Assembly (NCBI GenBank): GCA_902593075.1
Contig: CACJHA010000009.1
Coordinates: 1 to 43,254 of the forward strand
Origin: an uncultured Bacteroidota bacterium
Lineage (GTDB): Bacteria > Bacteroidota > Bacteroidia > Flavobacteriales > Flavobacteriaceae
Length of the DNA stretch: 43,254 bases
Direction: 5' to 3'
This document shows, one piece after another, positions 24,484-33,543 of the stretch (position 1 is its first letter; every line of letters starts with the position of its first letter). Under the pieces are notes generated by a model. The model saw nothing but the letters and a program-made list of their open reading frames with translations. It was not told the DNA's origin and did not search any database. The position numbers were made by a program, and so were the translations under genes.

Positions 24484-24513
24484 AAATCCCAAATTAATGG
24501 GATTTCATTTTTT
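24484..24513 (+). terminator. Hairpin terminator after the cupredoxin relic
   Basis: AAATCCC (24484-24490) pairs with GGGATTT (24499-24505), followed by a T-rich run ending at 24514. It sits 5 bp after the restored cupredoxin stop codon, which supports a once-functional gene read on the plus strand. Confidence 0.75.
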
Positions 24514-24515
24514 TG

Positions 24516-24599
24516 CGGAGAGACCGAGACTCGAACTCGGGGAACACTTACGCGTTCACAGATTAGCAATCTGCTGCATTACCACTCTGCCACCTCTCC
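24516..24599 (-). tRNA. tRNA-Ser (anticodon GCT)
   Basis: An 84-nt class II tRNA on the minus strand. The 5' acceptor GGAGAGG pairs with 3' TCTCTCC, with a G discriminator. The anticodon GCT (plus-strand AGC, 24565-24567) is in loop TTGCTAA. A long variable arm (GTGAACGCGTAAGTGTTC region) is typical of tRNA-Ser. CCA is not encoded. Confidence 0.94.
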
Positions 24600-24658
24600 T
24601 ATTAAGGATCGCAAGTTAAATAATTACAAATTTGAAATCAAAATATGAGAACAATATT

Positions 24659-26686
24659 TTAACTAGGATATTCAATTCTTAATTGATAAATATTGACTAA
24701 TTTTTTAATAAGAACTTTTTTAACCACTTCAATTTCTGAAAAGGTAACGTTTGAGTTTAAAAACTGACCTTCGTCCATTTGTTGATTTATAATCTTATGT
24801 ACGAACTCTTCTAATATTTCTAAGGAAGGTTCTTTTAAACTTTTTGAAGCTGCCTCAATAGAGTCTGCCATCATTACTATTGAAGTTTCTTTAGAAAAAG
24901 GTTTAGGGCCAGGATAAAGAAATTTTTTAATATCTGAATTAGGTTTTAATTCCATTTGTTTTTTATAAAAAAAATAGACTTTTGATGTTCCATGATGGGT
25001 TCTAATAAAGTCAACTATCCTGTCTGGGAGTTTGTTTTTCTTTCCCAAGCTTATCCCATCGATTACGTGACCGATTATAATCTCTGCACTTTCTTCAGGA
25101 CTTAATTCATCATGAGGAGAAATACTACCCTTTTGGTTTTCAGAAAAAAAATTAGGTTTTTTAATTTTTCCTATATCATGATAAAGAGCTCCCACCCTGG
25201 TTAATAAAGGATTTGCATTAATTTCATTGGCACAGGCTTCAGACAAATTTGCTACTTGCAATGAATGATGAAAAGTACCAGGTGCTTTATCAGATAATTC
25301 TTTTAGAAGAGGAGAATTGGTATCAGATAATTCTAAAAGAGATACATCTGATACTAGAAAGAAAATCTTTTCATAAAAATAAATTAGTGGGAGTACGAAA
25401 AGTGTAAGCATCCCATTAGCAAGAAAAAAACTAAATTGGGTTAACTCAATTTTTTCGATATTTCCAGAATTAAGAAGATAAAAAATAATATGTCCTAAAA
25501 AATACATAAATGTAATTTGTGCAACAGAAATAAAAAGGTTTGCTCTTTTATAAATTTTAGATGTACTTAAAATTGCAATGATTCCAACCAAAATCTGTAT
25601 GAAGATATACTCAAATCCATTGAAAACAGTAAAACTTATTATAATTACAGCAACTATATGGGAAAAAAATGCTAGCCTAGAGTCGAAAAATGTTTTTGTT
25701 AATAAAGGAAAAATACAAATTGGTGCTACATAAATTAATCTTGGATTTATATCTGCTAAAATCAATGACATAATTACTGAAAGACAAATATTTAAAAATA
25801 TGAAAGTTATCTTATTGTCATCCTCAAAAACTGTATACCTAAATTTATAAATGTAAATCAAGGAGAGTAAAAGTAAAGAAGAAACCAACAAAAAATATCC
25901 TATCTGAATTGACCGATTTATTTTTTTATTGTCACTTTTAGAAGAAAACTGATAATTTAAAGATTTTAACTTATTAAGTTTTTCTCCTTCTACAATTTGA
26001 TTCGTTTCAATTATAACTTCTCCTTTTAAAACTAAATCTCTTGTTAAAGACAATGATGAATTAAGTTCATTTAAATATTCTTCTGTTAATCCCTTGTTAA
26101 ATAACAAGTTGGGTTGTAAAATCTCGAAGAAAAGATTATAAAATTTTCTTTTTTTGGATTTGGACTCGGTACTTAGTTTTTTGTCAATTTCAGATGAAAG
26201 ATTGTCTAGTATAAATAAAGAGTCCATTTCAGTAATCCTTTCTATGTTATTAGAAATTAATGCAATTTTTATTATTTCTGCGTTATCAAAATTTAATGGA
26301 GGTATACCTCTATTTAGAAAAGAGTTTAAAAGAAACAAGCCTTGCTTGTAGATTAAAGAATCATTTTTATTCTGGAAAAATTTATTGAAGTTTAAAGAAT
26401 ATTCATCTAAAGTTTTTTCAGAAACTTCTGTAATCACATCAAAATATAAAATCGATTGTGATTCAATCAACTTTTTTTCTAATTGCAATTCATCTTTCGA
26501 TTTAATTATTGGAAAATCAAAAGGCGCATACAAAGTATTACCTGTCCATCTTTTGCCTTCGGAAAACTGAACAGAATATTGGGTGTTTGAAGGTAGAAAA
26601 TAAACGATAATTAAAACTGAGAATATTAAAATAAAAGTTTTATAAAGGAAAGGACTGATCTCCAAAAACTTTTTTAACATTGTCAA
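24659..26686 (-). CDS. 7TM-HD family phosphodiesterase (PgpH-like)
   Basis: A 675-residue membrane protein with the PgpH layout: one N-terminal helix (about 15-33), an extracytoplasmic 7TMR-HDED region (about 35-260), seven hydrophobic helices (about 265-450), and a cytoplasmic HD hydrolase domain with GTFHHSLQVANL, ALYHDIGKIKKPNFF (HD near residue 505) and IRTHHGTSKVYFF. In Listeria, PgpH hydrolyses cyclic di-AMP; that activity is inferred here from architecture. It is the last of three minus-strand genes (gyrA, TPR, this) with 45 bp to its upstream neighbour. Two in-frame ATGs (26686, 26680) are near each other; either fits. Confidence 0.92.
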   Translation of the reverse strand: MTMLKKFLEISPFLYKTFILIFSVLIIVYFLPSNTQYSVQFSEGKRWTGNTLYAPFDFPIIKSKDELQLEKKLIESQSILYFDVITEVSEKTLDEYSLNFNKFFQNKNDSLIYKQGLFLLNSFLNRGIPPLNFDNAEIIKIALISNNIERITEMDSLFILDNLSSEIDKKLSTESKSKKRKFYNLFFEILQPNLLFNKGLTEEYLNELNSSLSLTRDLVLKGEVIIETNQIVEGEKLNKLKSLNYQFSSKSDNKKINRSIQIGYFLLVSSLLLLSLIYIYKFRYTVFEDDNKITFIFLNICLSVIMSLILADINPRLIYVAPICIFPLLTKTFFDSRLAFFSHIVAVIIISFTVFNGFEYIFIQILVGIIAILSTSKIYKRANLFISVAQITFMYFLGHIIFYLLNSGNIEKIELTQFSFFLANGMLTLFVLPLIYFYEKIFFLVSDVSLLELSDTNSPLLKELSDKAPGTFHHSLQVANLSEACANEINANPLLTRVGALYHDIGKIKKPNFFSENQKGSISPHDELSPEESAEIIIGHVIDGISLGKKNKLPDRIVDFIRTHHGTSKVYFFYKKQMELKPNSDIKKFLYPGPKPFSKETSIVMMADSIEAASKSLKEPSLEILEEFVHKIINQQMDEGQFLNSNVTFSEIEVVKKVLIKKLVNIYQLRIEYPS

Positions 26687-26731
26687 ATAATTTTTATAAT
26701 CTATAGAAATCTAAATAACAGGTTAATATCG

Positions 26732-27973
26732 TTATTTAGACTCAACATCCTCCAAAAGTGCTTTCATTTCATTAAAACCTTCATTATTTCCAACAGTAGC
26801 ATAAATATTCTTTAATGTCTGTATTGCTTCAATGTTACTTTTTGAATCAATTTGAATTAATTTTTTCAAAATAGGCACACATTGCATATAAATACCCTCT
26901 CTTTTTAATTTAAGCTCATCATAGATTTTATCACCTGCTTTTGTATTTGGTACATTACCCATTTCTTCTACAATCGCTATTTCTTGTTCTAAAATTAATG
27001 AAACTAAGTTCAAATACGCATTTTGCATTTTTGGATCAAGCTCAATTGCCTTATTGTAATAATTTTCAGCATCTTCTTTTTTTCCCAATTCTGAGCTAAC
27101 AACTCCCAAATTATAATATAACGTAGCATTTGTTGGATCTTGTTCAAGCGCTTTAGCAACTAGTTCAGAATACCTTTGATTATTACCCAAACGAAAATTT
27201 ATATTCGCTTCTGTTAAAATCAGGTCAACATCATTGGGATTCTCAGCCCTCGCTTCCTCAACAGCTTGAATTGCTTTATCTTGCATTCCTAGATTATCAT
27301 AAAGTAGAGCTATTGATTTTATAATATTTGGATATACAGATTTGGTATCTTCTTCTCTAACATTTTCATAATCTTTTGATTTTTGAAATAAAGAATATTC
27401 AACTTCTGAAATTTCTTTTTCAGTACCGGTTTCTATGGGGGTTGCATAGTATTTTGTTACAATTCCAGTATACTTCAACTCTTTTAATTTTTCATAATAA
27501 TTTAAAGCTGTTTTATAGTCTTTACCATTAATTGAACTAACTGCAGCATAATATATAAGATCAGTTTTATCTGGTGACATTTTATAAGCTAGATTATAAT
27601 TAAAAGCGGCCTCCTTGAAATTACCAGAATTATAAACTTCATTTGCATATGTTTGAATTTCATATAAAAGAAATTCAAGTTCAGATTCTAAAATTTCTTT
27701 AATTGCTTTATTACCTTCTGCTAATTTGAAATTATCAAATGCTTTTGAAAATTCCTTTTCACCTTTAGCAATTTGTCCAACTAATAAATGATATTGTGTA
27801 ATTATTTTTGAATCACCTGAATTGAGTATTAAATCGCTATTGGTAGAGATAGTTTCTTTAGATTCAGAAACTTTTTCTTGCTTGAATAGTTTTTGGGCTA
27901 GTTTAAGTTCTTTTTTTTGAGAGTACGAAAGAGAAAAGCAAAATAGGAATACAAGTGTAAATTTTTTGTTCAT
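26732..27973 (-). CDS. Exported tetratricopeptide repeat protein
   Basis: A 413-residue protein with a signal peptide (about 1-18, ending LSYSQ). It carries several TPR units: FKEAAFNYNLAYKMSPDKTD, YKTALNYYEKL, QDKAIQAVEEARAENPND, ATLYYNLGVVSSELGKKEDA and ENYYNKAIELDPKM. TPR proteins act as interaction scaffolds; no partner is identifiable. It lies 32 bp after gyrA on the same strand, an arrangement I associate with flavobacteria, and is probably co-transcribed with it. Confidence 0.9.
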   Translation of the reverse strand: MNKKFTLVFLFCFSLSYSQKKELKLAQKLFKQEKVSESKETISTNSDLILNSGDSKIITQYHLLVGQIAKGEKEFSKAFDNFKLAEGNKAIKEILESELEFLLYEIQTYANEVYNSGNFKEAAFNYNLAYKMSPDKTDLIYYAAVSSINGKDYKTALNYYEKLKELKYTGIVTKYYATPIETGTEKEISEVEYSLFQKSKDYENVREEDTKSVYPNIIKSIALLYDNLGMQDKAIQAVEEARAENPNDVDLILTEANINFRLGNNQRYSELVAKALEQDPTNATLYYNLGVVSSELGKKEDAENYYNKAIELDPKMQNAYLNLVSLILEQEIAIVEEMGNVPNTKAGDKIYDELKLKREGIYMQCVPILKKLIQIDSKSNIEAIQTLKNIYATVGNNEGFNEMKALLEDVESK

Positions 27974-28005
27974 TTTTTTAAATTAGGAGCACTAATTTAA
28001 GTAAT

Positions 28006-30660
28006 TTATAAACTCAAATCCTCATTTTCGAGCAAGTTTTCTTGTGAATCATCGTCGGTTTCTTCTTCCTTAATGACTTTAGCTACAGCGGCTATGGTAT
28101 CTTCACCTTTTAAATTAATTAATTTAACTCCTTGAGTAGCTCGTCCCATTACTCTAATTTTTTCAACACTCATTCTTATAGCAATTCCAGATTTGTTGAT
28201 AATCATTAAATCATTTTCATCACTTACATTTTTTATAGCTACTAAAGAACCGGTCTTATCCGTAATTGATATGGTTTTTACTCCTTTACCCCCTCTATTA
28301 GTTATTCTATAATCATCCAAACTCGATCTTTTACCATATCCGTTTTTTGAAACTACTAGAATGTCAGTTGAAACATCATTCACTGAAACCATTCCAATTA
28401 CTTTATCATTATCATCTTTTAATTTAATCCCTCTAACACCGGATGCACTCCTCCCCATAGGTCGTGTTTTACTCTCTTCAAACCTAATAGCCTTACCTGA
28501 CTTAACTGCCATTAATATTTCACTATTACCGTTAGTTAATTTAGCTTCTAATAGCTCATCGTTTTCTTTAATTGTAATAGCGTTGATTCCGTTAATTCTT
28601 GGTCGAGAATATTTTTCTAAAGATGTCTTCTTTATTTGTCCCTTTTTAGTCGCCATTACAACATAATGACTATTTACATACTCGGTATCTTTTAAATCTT
28701 GTGTATTGATAAATGCTTTTACTTTATCGTCTTGTTCAATATTAATTAAATTTTGAATGGCTCTTCCTTTAGAAGTTTTTGACCCTTCGGGTATTTCAAA
28801 AATTCTCATCCAAAAGCATCTCCCTTTTTGAGTAAAAAATAACATGTATTGATGATTTGTACCTACAAACATATGTTCTAAAAAATCTTCATTTCTAGTT
28901 GTAGAACCTTTTTGACCTACACCACCCCTATTTTGTATTTTATATTCTATCAATGGCGTTCTTTTAATATACCCAGCATGAGATATTGTTACAACAACTT
29001 TATCATCTGGAATCATATCTTCTTCACTGAAATTACCACCAGCATACTGGATTTCAGATCGTCTTTCGTCGCCATATTTTTCTTTTACCTCTAATAGCTC
29101 TGTTTTAATAATTTCCATTCTACGGTCCTTATTACTTAAAATATCTTTTAAGTCTAAAATTGTTTTTTTAAGTTCATCGAACTCCTCTCTTAACTTGCTT
29201 TGCTCAAGACCGGTAAGTTGTCTAAGCCTCATCTCTACAATAGCTTTAGACTGAATTTCAGTAAGTTCGTATTTTGAAGACAAATTTTCTCTTGCTTCAT
29301 CAGGAGTTTTTGATTTTCTTATTATGTTAATAACCTCATCGATATTGTCCGATGCAATTATCAATCCCTCTAATATATGAGCTCTATCTTCAGCCTTTTT
29401 TAATTCGAATTCTGTTCTTTTGACTACAACTTCATGTCTGTGTTCAACAAAGTAGTGTATTAATTCTTTTAAGTTTAATAGTCTTGGTCTACCATTAACC
29501 AATGCAATATTATTAACGCTAAAGGATGATTGGAGAGGTGTAAATTTATATAACTTATTTAAAACTATATTTGGTATAGCGTCTCGTTTTAAAATATAAA
29601 CTATTCTAAGCCCTTTTCTGTCAGATTCATCTCTTATATTTGATATACCTTCAATTTTCTTTTCATTTACCAATTCAGCTGTTTTCTTAATCATTTCAGC
29701 TTTATTGACTTGATAAGGAATCTCAGTAACTACAATGCATTCTCTAGAATCAATTTCTTCAATTGAAGCTTTACCTCTAATTACTACTCTTCCTCTTCCT
29801 GTGTGGAAAGCTTCTTTAACCCCCTCATAACCATAAATAACACCTCCTGTTGGAAAATCTGGGGCTTTAACATGTTTAATTAACTCGTCGATATCGCTTC
29901 TTAATTGCTTTTCAACGAGTAGTTTTTCTTTTCTGTTAGATATTTCAATACTAGTTGGGTTGTAATCGAGATCTTCTTCTGAAAACTCGTTATTTAGGGA
30001 TTCTATTGCCTCTTCATCTGTTATTGAAACTTTTTCTGATAAACCAATCTTTTCAATAAATACGTTATTAATAAATTTAACTATTCCATCTACCACCTCC
30101 ACCAGGTTATGAGGAGGCATATTGGTTGCCATTCCAACAGCAATTCCTGAACCTCCATTTATTAAAAGGTTGGGTATTTTAGTTGGTAAAACTACTGGTT
30201 CTTCTAGAGTGTCATCGAAATTTAGTTGTTTATCAACAGTATTTTTATCAATATCAGCTAACAAATCTTCAGAAATTTTTTGCATTCTAGCTTCTGTATA
30301 TCTCATAGCAGCGGGGCTGTCACCGTCAATTGATCCGTAATTACCCTGACCGTCAACAAGCATGTATCTTAGACTCCACTCTTGAGCCATTCTAACCATT
30401 GTATCATAGACTGAAGAGTCTCCGTGAGGGTGATATTTTCCTAGAACTTCACCAACTATTCGAGCAGACTTTCTATATGATGAAGACGCTCTTATACCCA
30501 TTTCATGCATGCCATACAAAACTCTTCTGTGGACAGGTTTCAAGCCGTCACGCACATCTGGTAAAGCACGTGACACAATGACAGACATAGAGTAATCGAT
30601 ATATGAAGACTCCATTTCCTTAACAATGTTGATAGGTATAAGTTTTTCTCCTTCAGTCAT
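28006..30660 (-). CDS. gyrA: DNA gyrase subunit A
   Basis: An 884-residue type IIA topoisomerase subunit that cuts and passes DNA with GyrB. The N-terminal breakage-reunion domain has catalytic Tyr121 in [10 protein letters not shown]. The quinolone-determining segment [18 protein letters not shown] has Ser82 and Asp86, the susceptible-type residues at E. coli positions 83 and 87. The C-terminal domain has the six-blade repeats (for example [27 protein letters not shown]), and an acidic tail ends the protein. A TAAATTTG -7 box lies upstream. It is divergent from clpC across 214 bp. Confidence 0.98.
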   Translation of the reverse strand: MTEGEKLIPINIVKEMESSYIDYSMSVIVSRALPDVRDGLKPVHRRVLYGMHEMGIRASSSYRKSARIVGEVLGKYHPHGDSSVYDTMVRMAQEWSLRYMLVDGQGNYGSIDGDSPAAMRYTEARMQKISEDLLADIDKNTVDKQLNFDDTLEEPVVLPTKIPNLLINGGSGIAVGMATNMPPHNLVEVVDGIVKFINNVFIEKIGLSEKVSITDEEAIESLNNEFSEEDLDYNPTSIEISNRKEKLLVEKQLRSDIDELIKHVKAPDFPTGGVIYGYEGVKEAFHTGRGRVVIRGKASIEEIDSRECIVVTEIPYQVNKAEMIKKTAELVNEKKIEGISNIRDESDRKGLRIVYILKRDAIPNIVLNKLYKFTPLQSSFSVNNIALVNGRPRLLNLKELIHYFVEHRHEVVVKRTEFELKKAEDRAHILEGLIIASDNIDEVINIIRKSKTPDEARENLSSKYELTEIQSKAIVEMRLRQLTGLEQSKLREEFDELKKTILDLKDILSNKDRRMEIIKTELLEVKEKYGDERRSEIQYAGGNFSEEDMIPDDKVVVTISHAGYIKRTPLIEYKIQNRGGVGQKGSTTRNEDFLEHMFVGTNHQYMLFFTQKGRCFWMRIFEIPEGSKTSKGRAIQNLINIEQDDKVKAFINTQDLKDTEYVNSHYVVMATKKGQIKKTSLEKYSRPRINGINAITIKENDELLEAKLTNGNSEILMAVKSGKAIRFEESKTRPMGRSASGVRGIKLKDDNDKVIGMVSVNDVSTDILVVSKNGYGKRSSLDDYRITNRGGKGVKTISITDKTGSLVAIKNVSDENDLMIINKSGIAIRMSVEKIRVMGRATQGVKLINLKGEDTIAAVAKVIKEEETDDDSQENLLENEDLSL

Positions 30661-30681
30661 TTTTTAAAACAATTTAATAAA

Positions 30682-30689
30682 CAAATTTA
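30682..30689 (-). promoter_or_regulatory. -7 box of gyrA
   Basis: The plus strand reads CAAATTTA, TAAATTTG on the minus strand, a full TAnnTTTG match that predicts a leader of about 18 nt before the ATG at 30660. No matching -33 TTG. The rest of the 214-bp gyrA-clpC gap is AT-rich with T runs and shows no CtsR or CIRCE-like repeat. Confidence 0.5.
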
Positions 30690-30874
30690 TCTATTTATAT
30701 AGTGTTTATTGGGATTGAGAAAATTATTTCTTATCTATTTATTAACATTTTTTTTTTGAAAAATCATTTTCTAAATGAGTTATTTCTTCTTTGATTTTAA
30801 TTTTTTTTTTTGTCTATTAGCCAAATAATTAACTATGGTACAATCTTTGGAAATAATTTTTAAAATATTTATTT

Positions 30875-33403
30875 ATGGATGATAATTTTTCTCCAAGAGT
30901 AAAAGATGTTATTTCTTTCAGTAAGGAAGAGGCTTTGAGGTTAGGTCATGATCATATAGGGACTGAACATTTAGTTCTTGGAATGTTACGCGATGGAGGT
31001 GGTAAAGCAATCACAATTCTTAATGCTATAGATATCGACTTAGACAATCTTAGAAAAAAAGTAGAAATTTTAAACCCAGCCTTATTAAATAACGAAAGAG
31101 TTGAAAACACTAAAAGAAACCTTCATTTAACAAGACAGGCTGAAAGAGCTCTTAAAACAACTTTCTTGGAAGCAAAATTATTTCAAAGTAACCTAATAGA
31201 CACCGCACATCTTTTACTTTGTATTTTGAGAAACGAAAATGATCCAACCACAAAGCTCTTAAGTAAGTTCAATATTAATTATGACTTAGTAAAAGAGCAG
31301 TTTAAAATATTATTAACAAATGACTCAGAATACTTAGAAATATCTGATTCTTCTTTTCCAGAAGAAAAAGATGATTCTGAAAGTGGTGAAAAGCAAAATC
31401 CTTTTGTCCCTACATCTGAATCTAGTAAATCAAGAAAATCTAAAACCCCAGTGCTTGACAATTTCGGAAAAGATATAACTGGTCTCGCTGTAATGGATAA
31501 ATTGGATCCAGTTGTGGGTCGAGAAAAGGAAATTGAAAGAGTTTCTCAAATTTTGAGCAGGAGAAAGAAAAATAATCCATTGCTGATAGGCGAACCTGGA
31601 GTTGGTAAATCAGCCATAGCCGAAGGTTTAGCCCTAAGAATAATTCAAAAAAGGGTATCTAGGGTTCTTTATGGTAAAAGAATAATAACTTTAGATCTTG
31701 CAAGTCTTGTAGCTGGTACTAAATATAGAGGTCAATTTGAAGAGAGGATGAAAGCCGTTGTTAATGAACTAGAGAAAAATGACGACATTATTTTGTTCAT
31801 TGATGAAATACATACAATTGTAGGAGCTGGGGGTGCTACAGGTAGCCTAGATGCGTCAAATATGTTTAAACCGGCTTTAGCAAGAGGAGAAATACAATGC
31901 ATTGGTGCTACAACATTAGATGAATACAGGCAAAATATTGAAAAAGATGGTGCCCTAGAAAGACGATTTCAAAAAGTAATTATCGAACAAACTTCTGAAA
32001 AAGAAACAATCGAAATTCTTAATAATGTAAAGGAAAAATACGAAAATCATCACAATGTTACCTACACAAAATCTGCAATCGATGCGTGTGTTGAATTAAC
32101 AAACAGATATGTAACAGATCGATATTTACCCGATAAAGCAATTGATGCATTGGATGAGGCTGGTTCTAGAGTACATATTAAAAATATGAAGGTTCCTAAA
32201 GAAGTTATAGATTTAGAAGAACAACTCGAGATTGTAAGAAACAATAAGAACAGTGTTGTAAAAAAACAAAAGTATGAAGAAGCCGCTAAACTTCGTGATG
32301 ATGAAAAAAGAGTCGAAAGAAATTTGATTCATGCTCAAGAAAAATGGGAAGAAGAATCAAAATTAAATAGAATAGAGGTCACTGAAGGGCATATATCTGA
32401 AGTTGTTTCAATGATGACCGGTATTCCTGTTACCAAAATACTTTCTTCTGAGAAAAGTAAACTCTCAGGAATGTGTGACACAATTAATTCTAACTTAATA
32501 GGTCAAGAACCCGCAGTAGAAAAGGTTGTTAAAGCAATTCAAAGGAATAGGGCGGGTTTAAAAGATCCTTCAAAACCTATAGGTTCTTTTATTTTTTTGG
32601 GCCAAACTGGAGTTGGCAAGACTCAATTAGCCAAAATATTAGCAAGAGAAATATTTGATTCAGAAGAAAATTTAATTAGGATAGATATGAGTGAATATAT
32701 GGAAAAATTTGCTATATCAAGACTAATTGGAGCCCCTCCCGGTTACGTTGGCTATGAAGAGGGTGGACAACTTAGCGAAAAAGTAAGATTGAAACCCTAT
32801 TCTGTGATATTACTTGATGAAGTAGAAAAAGCTCACCCTGATGTTTTCAATATGCTTCTTCAAGTTTTAGATGATGGCTATTTAACCGACAGTTTAGGAA
32901 GAAAAGTTAATTTTCAGAATACAATAATAATTATGACTTCCAATATAGGAGCAAGACAGATTAAAGATTTTGGTATTGGTGTAGGTTTTGAAACTTCTTC
33001 TAAAAAGGCACAAACAGAAGAATATGAAAAAAGTGTAATCAAAAATGCTCTTAAAAAAACCTTTTCTCCCGAGTTTTTAAATCGTATAGACGATATAGTA
33101 ATTTTTAATAGCCTTGACAAAAAACATATGTTAAAAATAATTGATATCGAACTTAAAAAAGTTGTTAAAAGAATAAAGAAACTTGGTTTTGAAATCAATA
33201 TTTCAAGAAAAGCGAAGGAATTTCTTGTCGAAAAAGGATATGACAAAAAATATGGAGCTAGACCCCTAAATAGAGCTATTCAAAAATATTTAGAAGATCT
33301 TATTGCACAAGAAATTGTCACAGACTCAATTAAAGAAAACGACATAATTAAGGTTGATGTAGATAACAAAAACTCCAAATTATCTTTAAATATAGGCAGA
33401 TAA
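30875..33403 (+). CDS. clpC: ClpC-type AAA+ protease ATPase
   Basis: An 842-residue Hsp100 unfoldase that feeds substrates to ClpP. Two Clp N-terminal repeats (about 3-145) begin FSPRVKDVISFSKEEALRLG. An acidic linker is followed by the first AAA+ module with Walker A GEPGVGKS (239-246). A UVR-like middle segment (QKYEEAAKLRDDEKRVE) marks it as ClpC rather than ClpB. The second module has GQTGVGKTQLAKI and the D2 small domain RPLNRAIQKYLEDLIA. A near-consensus AATCTTTG lies at 30843-30850. It is probably monocistronic. Confidence 0.97.
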   Translation: MDDNFSPRVKDVISFSKEEALRLGHDHIGTEHLVLGMLRDGGGKAITILNAIDIDLDNLRKKVEILNPALLNNERVENTKRNLHLTRQAERALKTTFLEAKLFQSNLIDTAHLLLCILRNENDPTTKLLSKFNINYDLVKEQFKILLTNDSEYLEISDSSFPEEKDDSESGEKQNPFVPTSESSKSRKSKTPVLDNFGKDITGLAVMDKLDPVVGREKEIERVSQILSRRKKNNPLLIGEPGVGKSAIAEGLALRIIQKRVSRVLYGKRIITLDLASLVAGTKYRGQFEERMKAVVNELEKNDDIILFIDEIHTIVGAGGATGSLDASNMFKPALARGEIQCIGATTLDEYRQNIEKDGALERRFQKVIIEQTSEKETIEILNNVKEKYENHHNVTYTKSAIDACVELTNRYVTDRYLPDKAIDALDEAGSRVHIKNMKVPKEVIDLEEQLEIVRNNKNSVVKKQKYEEAAKLRDDEKRVERNLIHAQEKWEEESKLNRIEVTEGHISEVVSMMTGIPVTKILSSEKSKLSGMCDTINSNLIGQEPAVEKVVKAIQRNRAGLKDPSKPIGSFIFLGQTGVGKTQLAKILAREIFDSEENLIRIDMSEYMEKFAISRLIGAPPGYVGYEEGGQLSEKVRLKPYSVILLDEVEKAHPDVFNMLLQVLDDGYLTDSLGRKVNFQNTIIIMTSNIGARQIKDFGIGVGFETSSKKAQTEEYEKSVIKNALKKTFSPEFLNRIDDIVIFNSLDKKHMLKIIDIELKKVVKRIKKLGFEINISRKAKEFLVEKGYDKKYGARPLNRAIQKYLEDLIAQEIVTDSIKENDIIKVDVDNKNSKLSLNIGR

Positions 33404-33434
33404 TTCTTTTTTTTTAAAAACAAAACAATTAAAG

Positions 33435-33442
33435 TACTTTTG
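33435..33442 (+). promoter_or_regulatory. Candidate -7 box of the thr operon
   Basis: TACTTTTG is a full TAnnTTTG match about 100 bp before thrA, implying a leader of about 97 nt. No -33 TTG is seen. A weaker TGATTTTG lies at 33493-33500. The leader has no clear GC-rich attenuator hairpin. Confidence 0.4.
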
Positions 33443-33543
33443 CAATCTAATATCTAATTCATTCAAATCTTATTTGACATATTTTAGATATATGATTTTG
33501 TTTTTAATCATAAATAGAATATAAATCTTAATTAACCTATTTA

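Noticed and set aside
30661-30874. CtsR or CIRCE heat-shock operator before clpC
   Set aside because: No inverted repeat of either type is visible; the region is mostly T and A runs.
33492-33524. Ten-codon frame MILFLIINRI upstream of thrA, with four Ile, as a possible attenuation leader peptide
   Set aside because: It contains no Thr, Ile codons are abundant in such AT-rich DNA, and there is no GC-rich hairpin with a T run between it and thrA.
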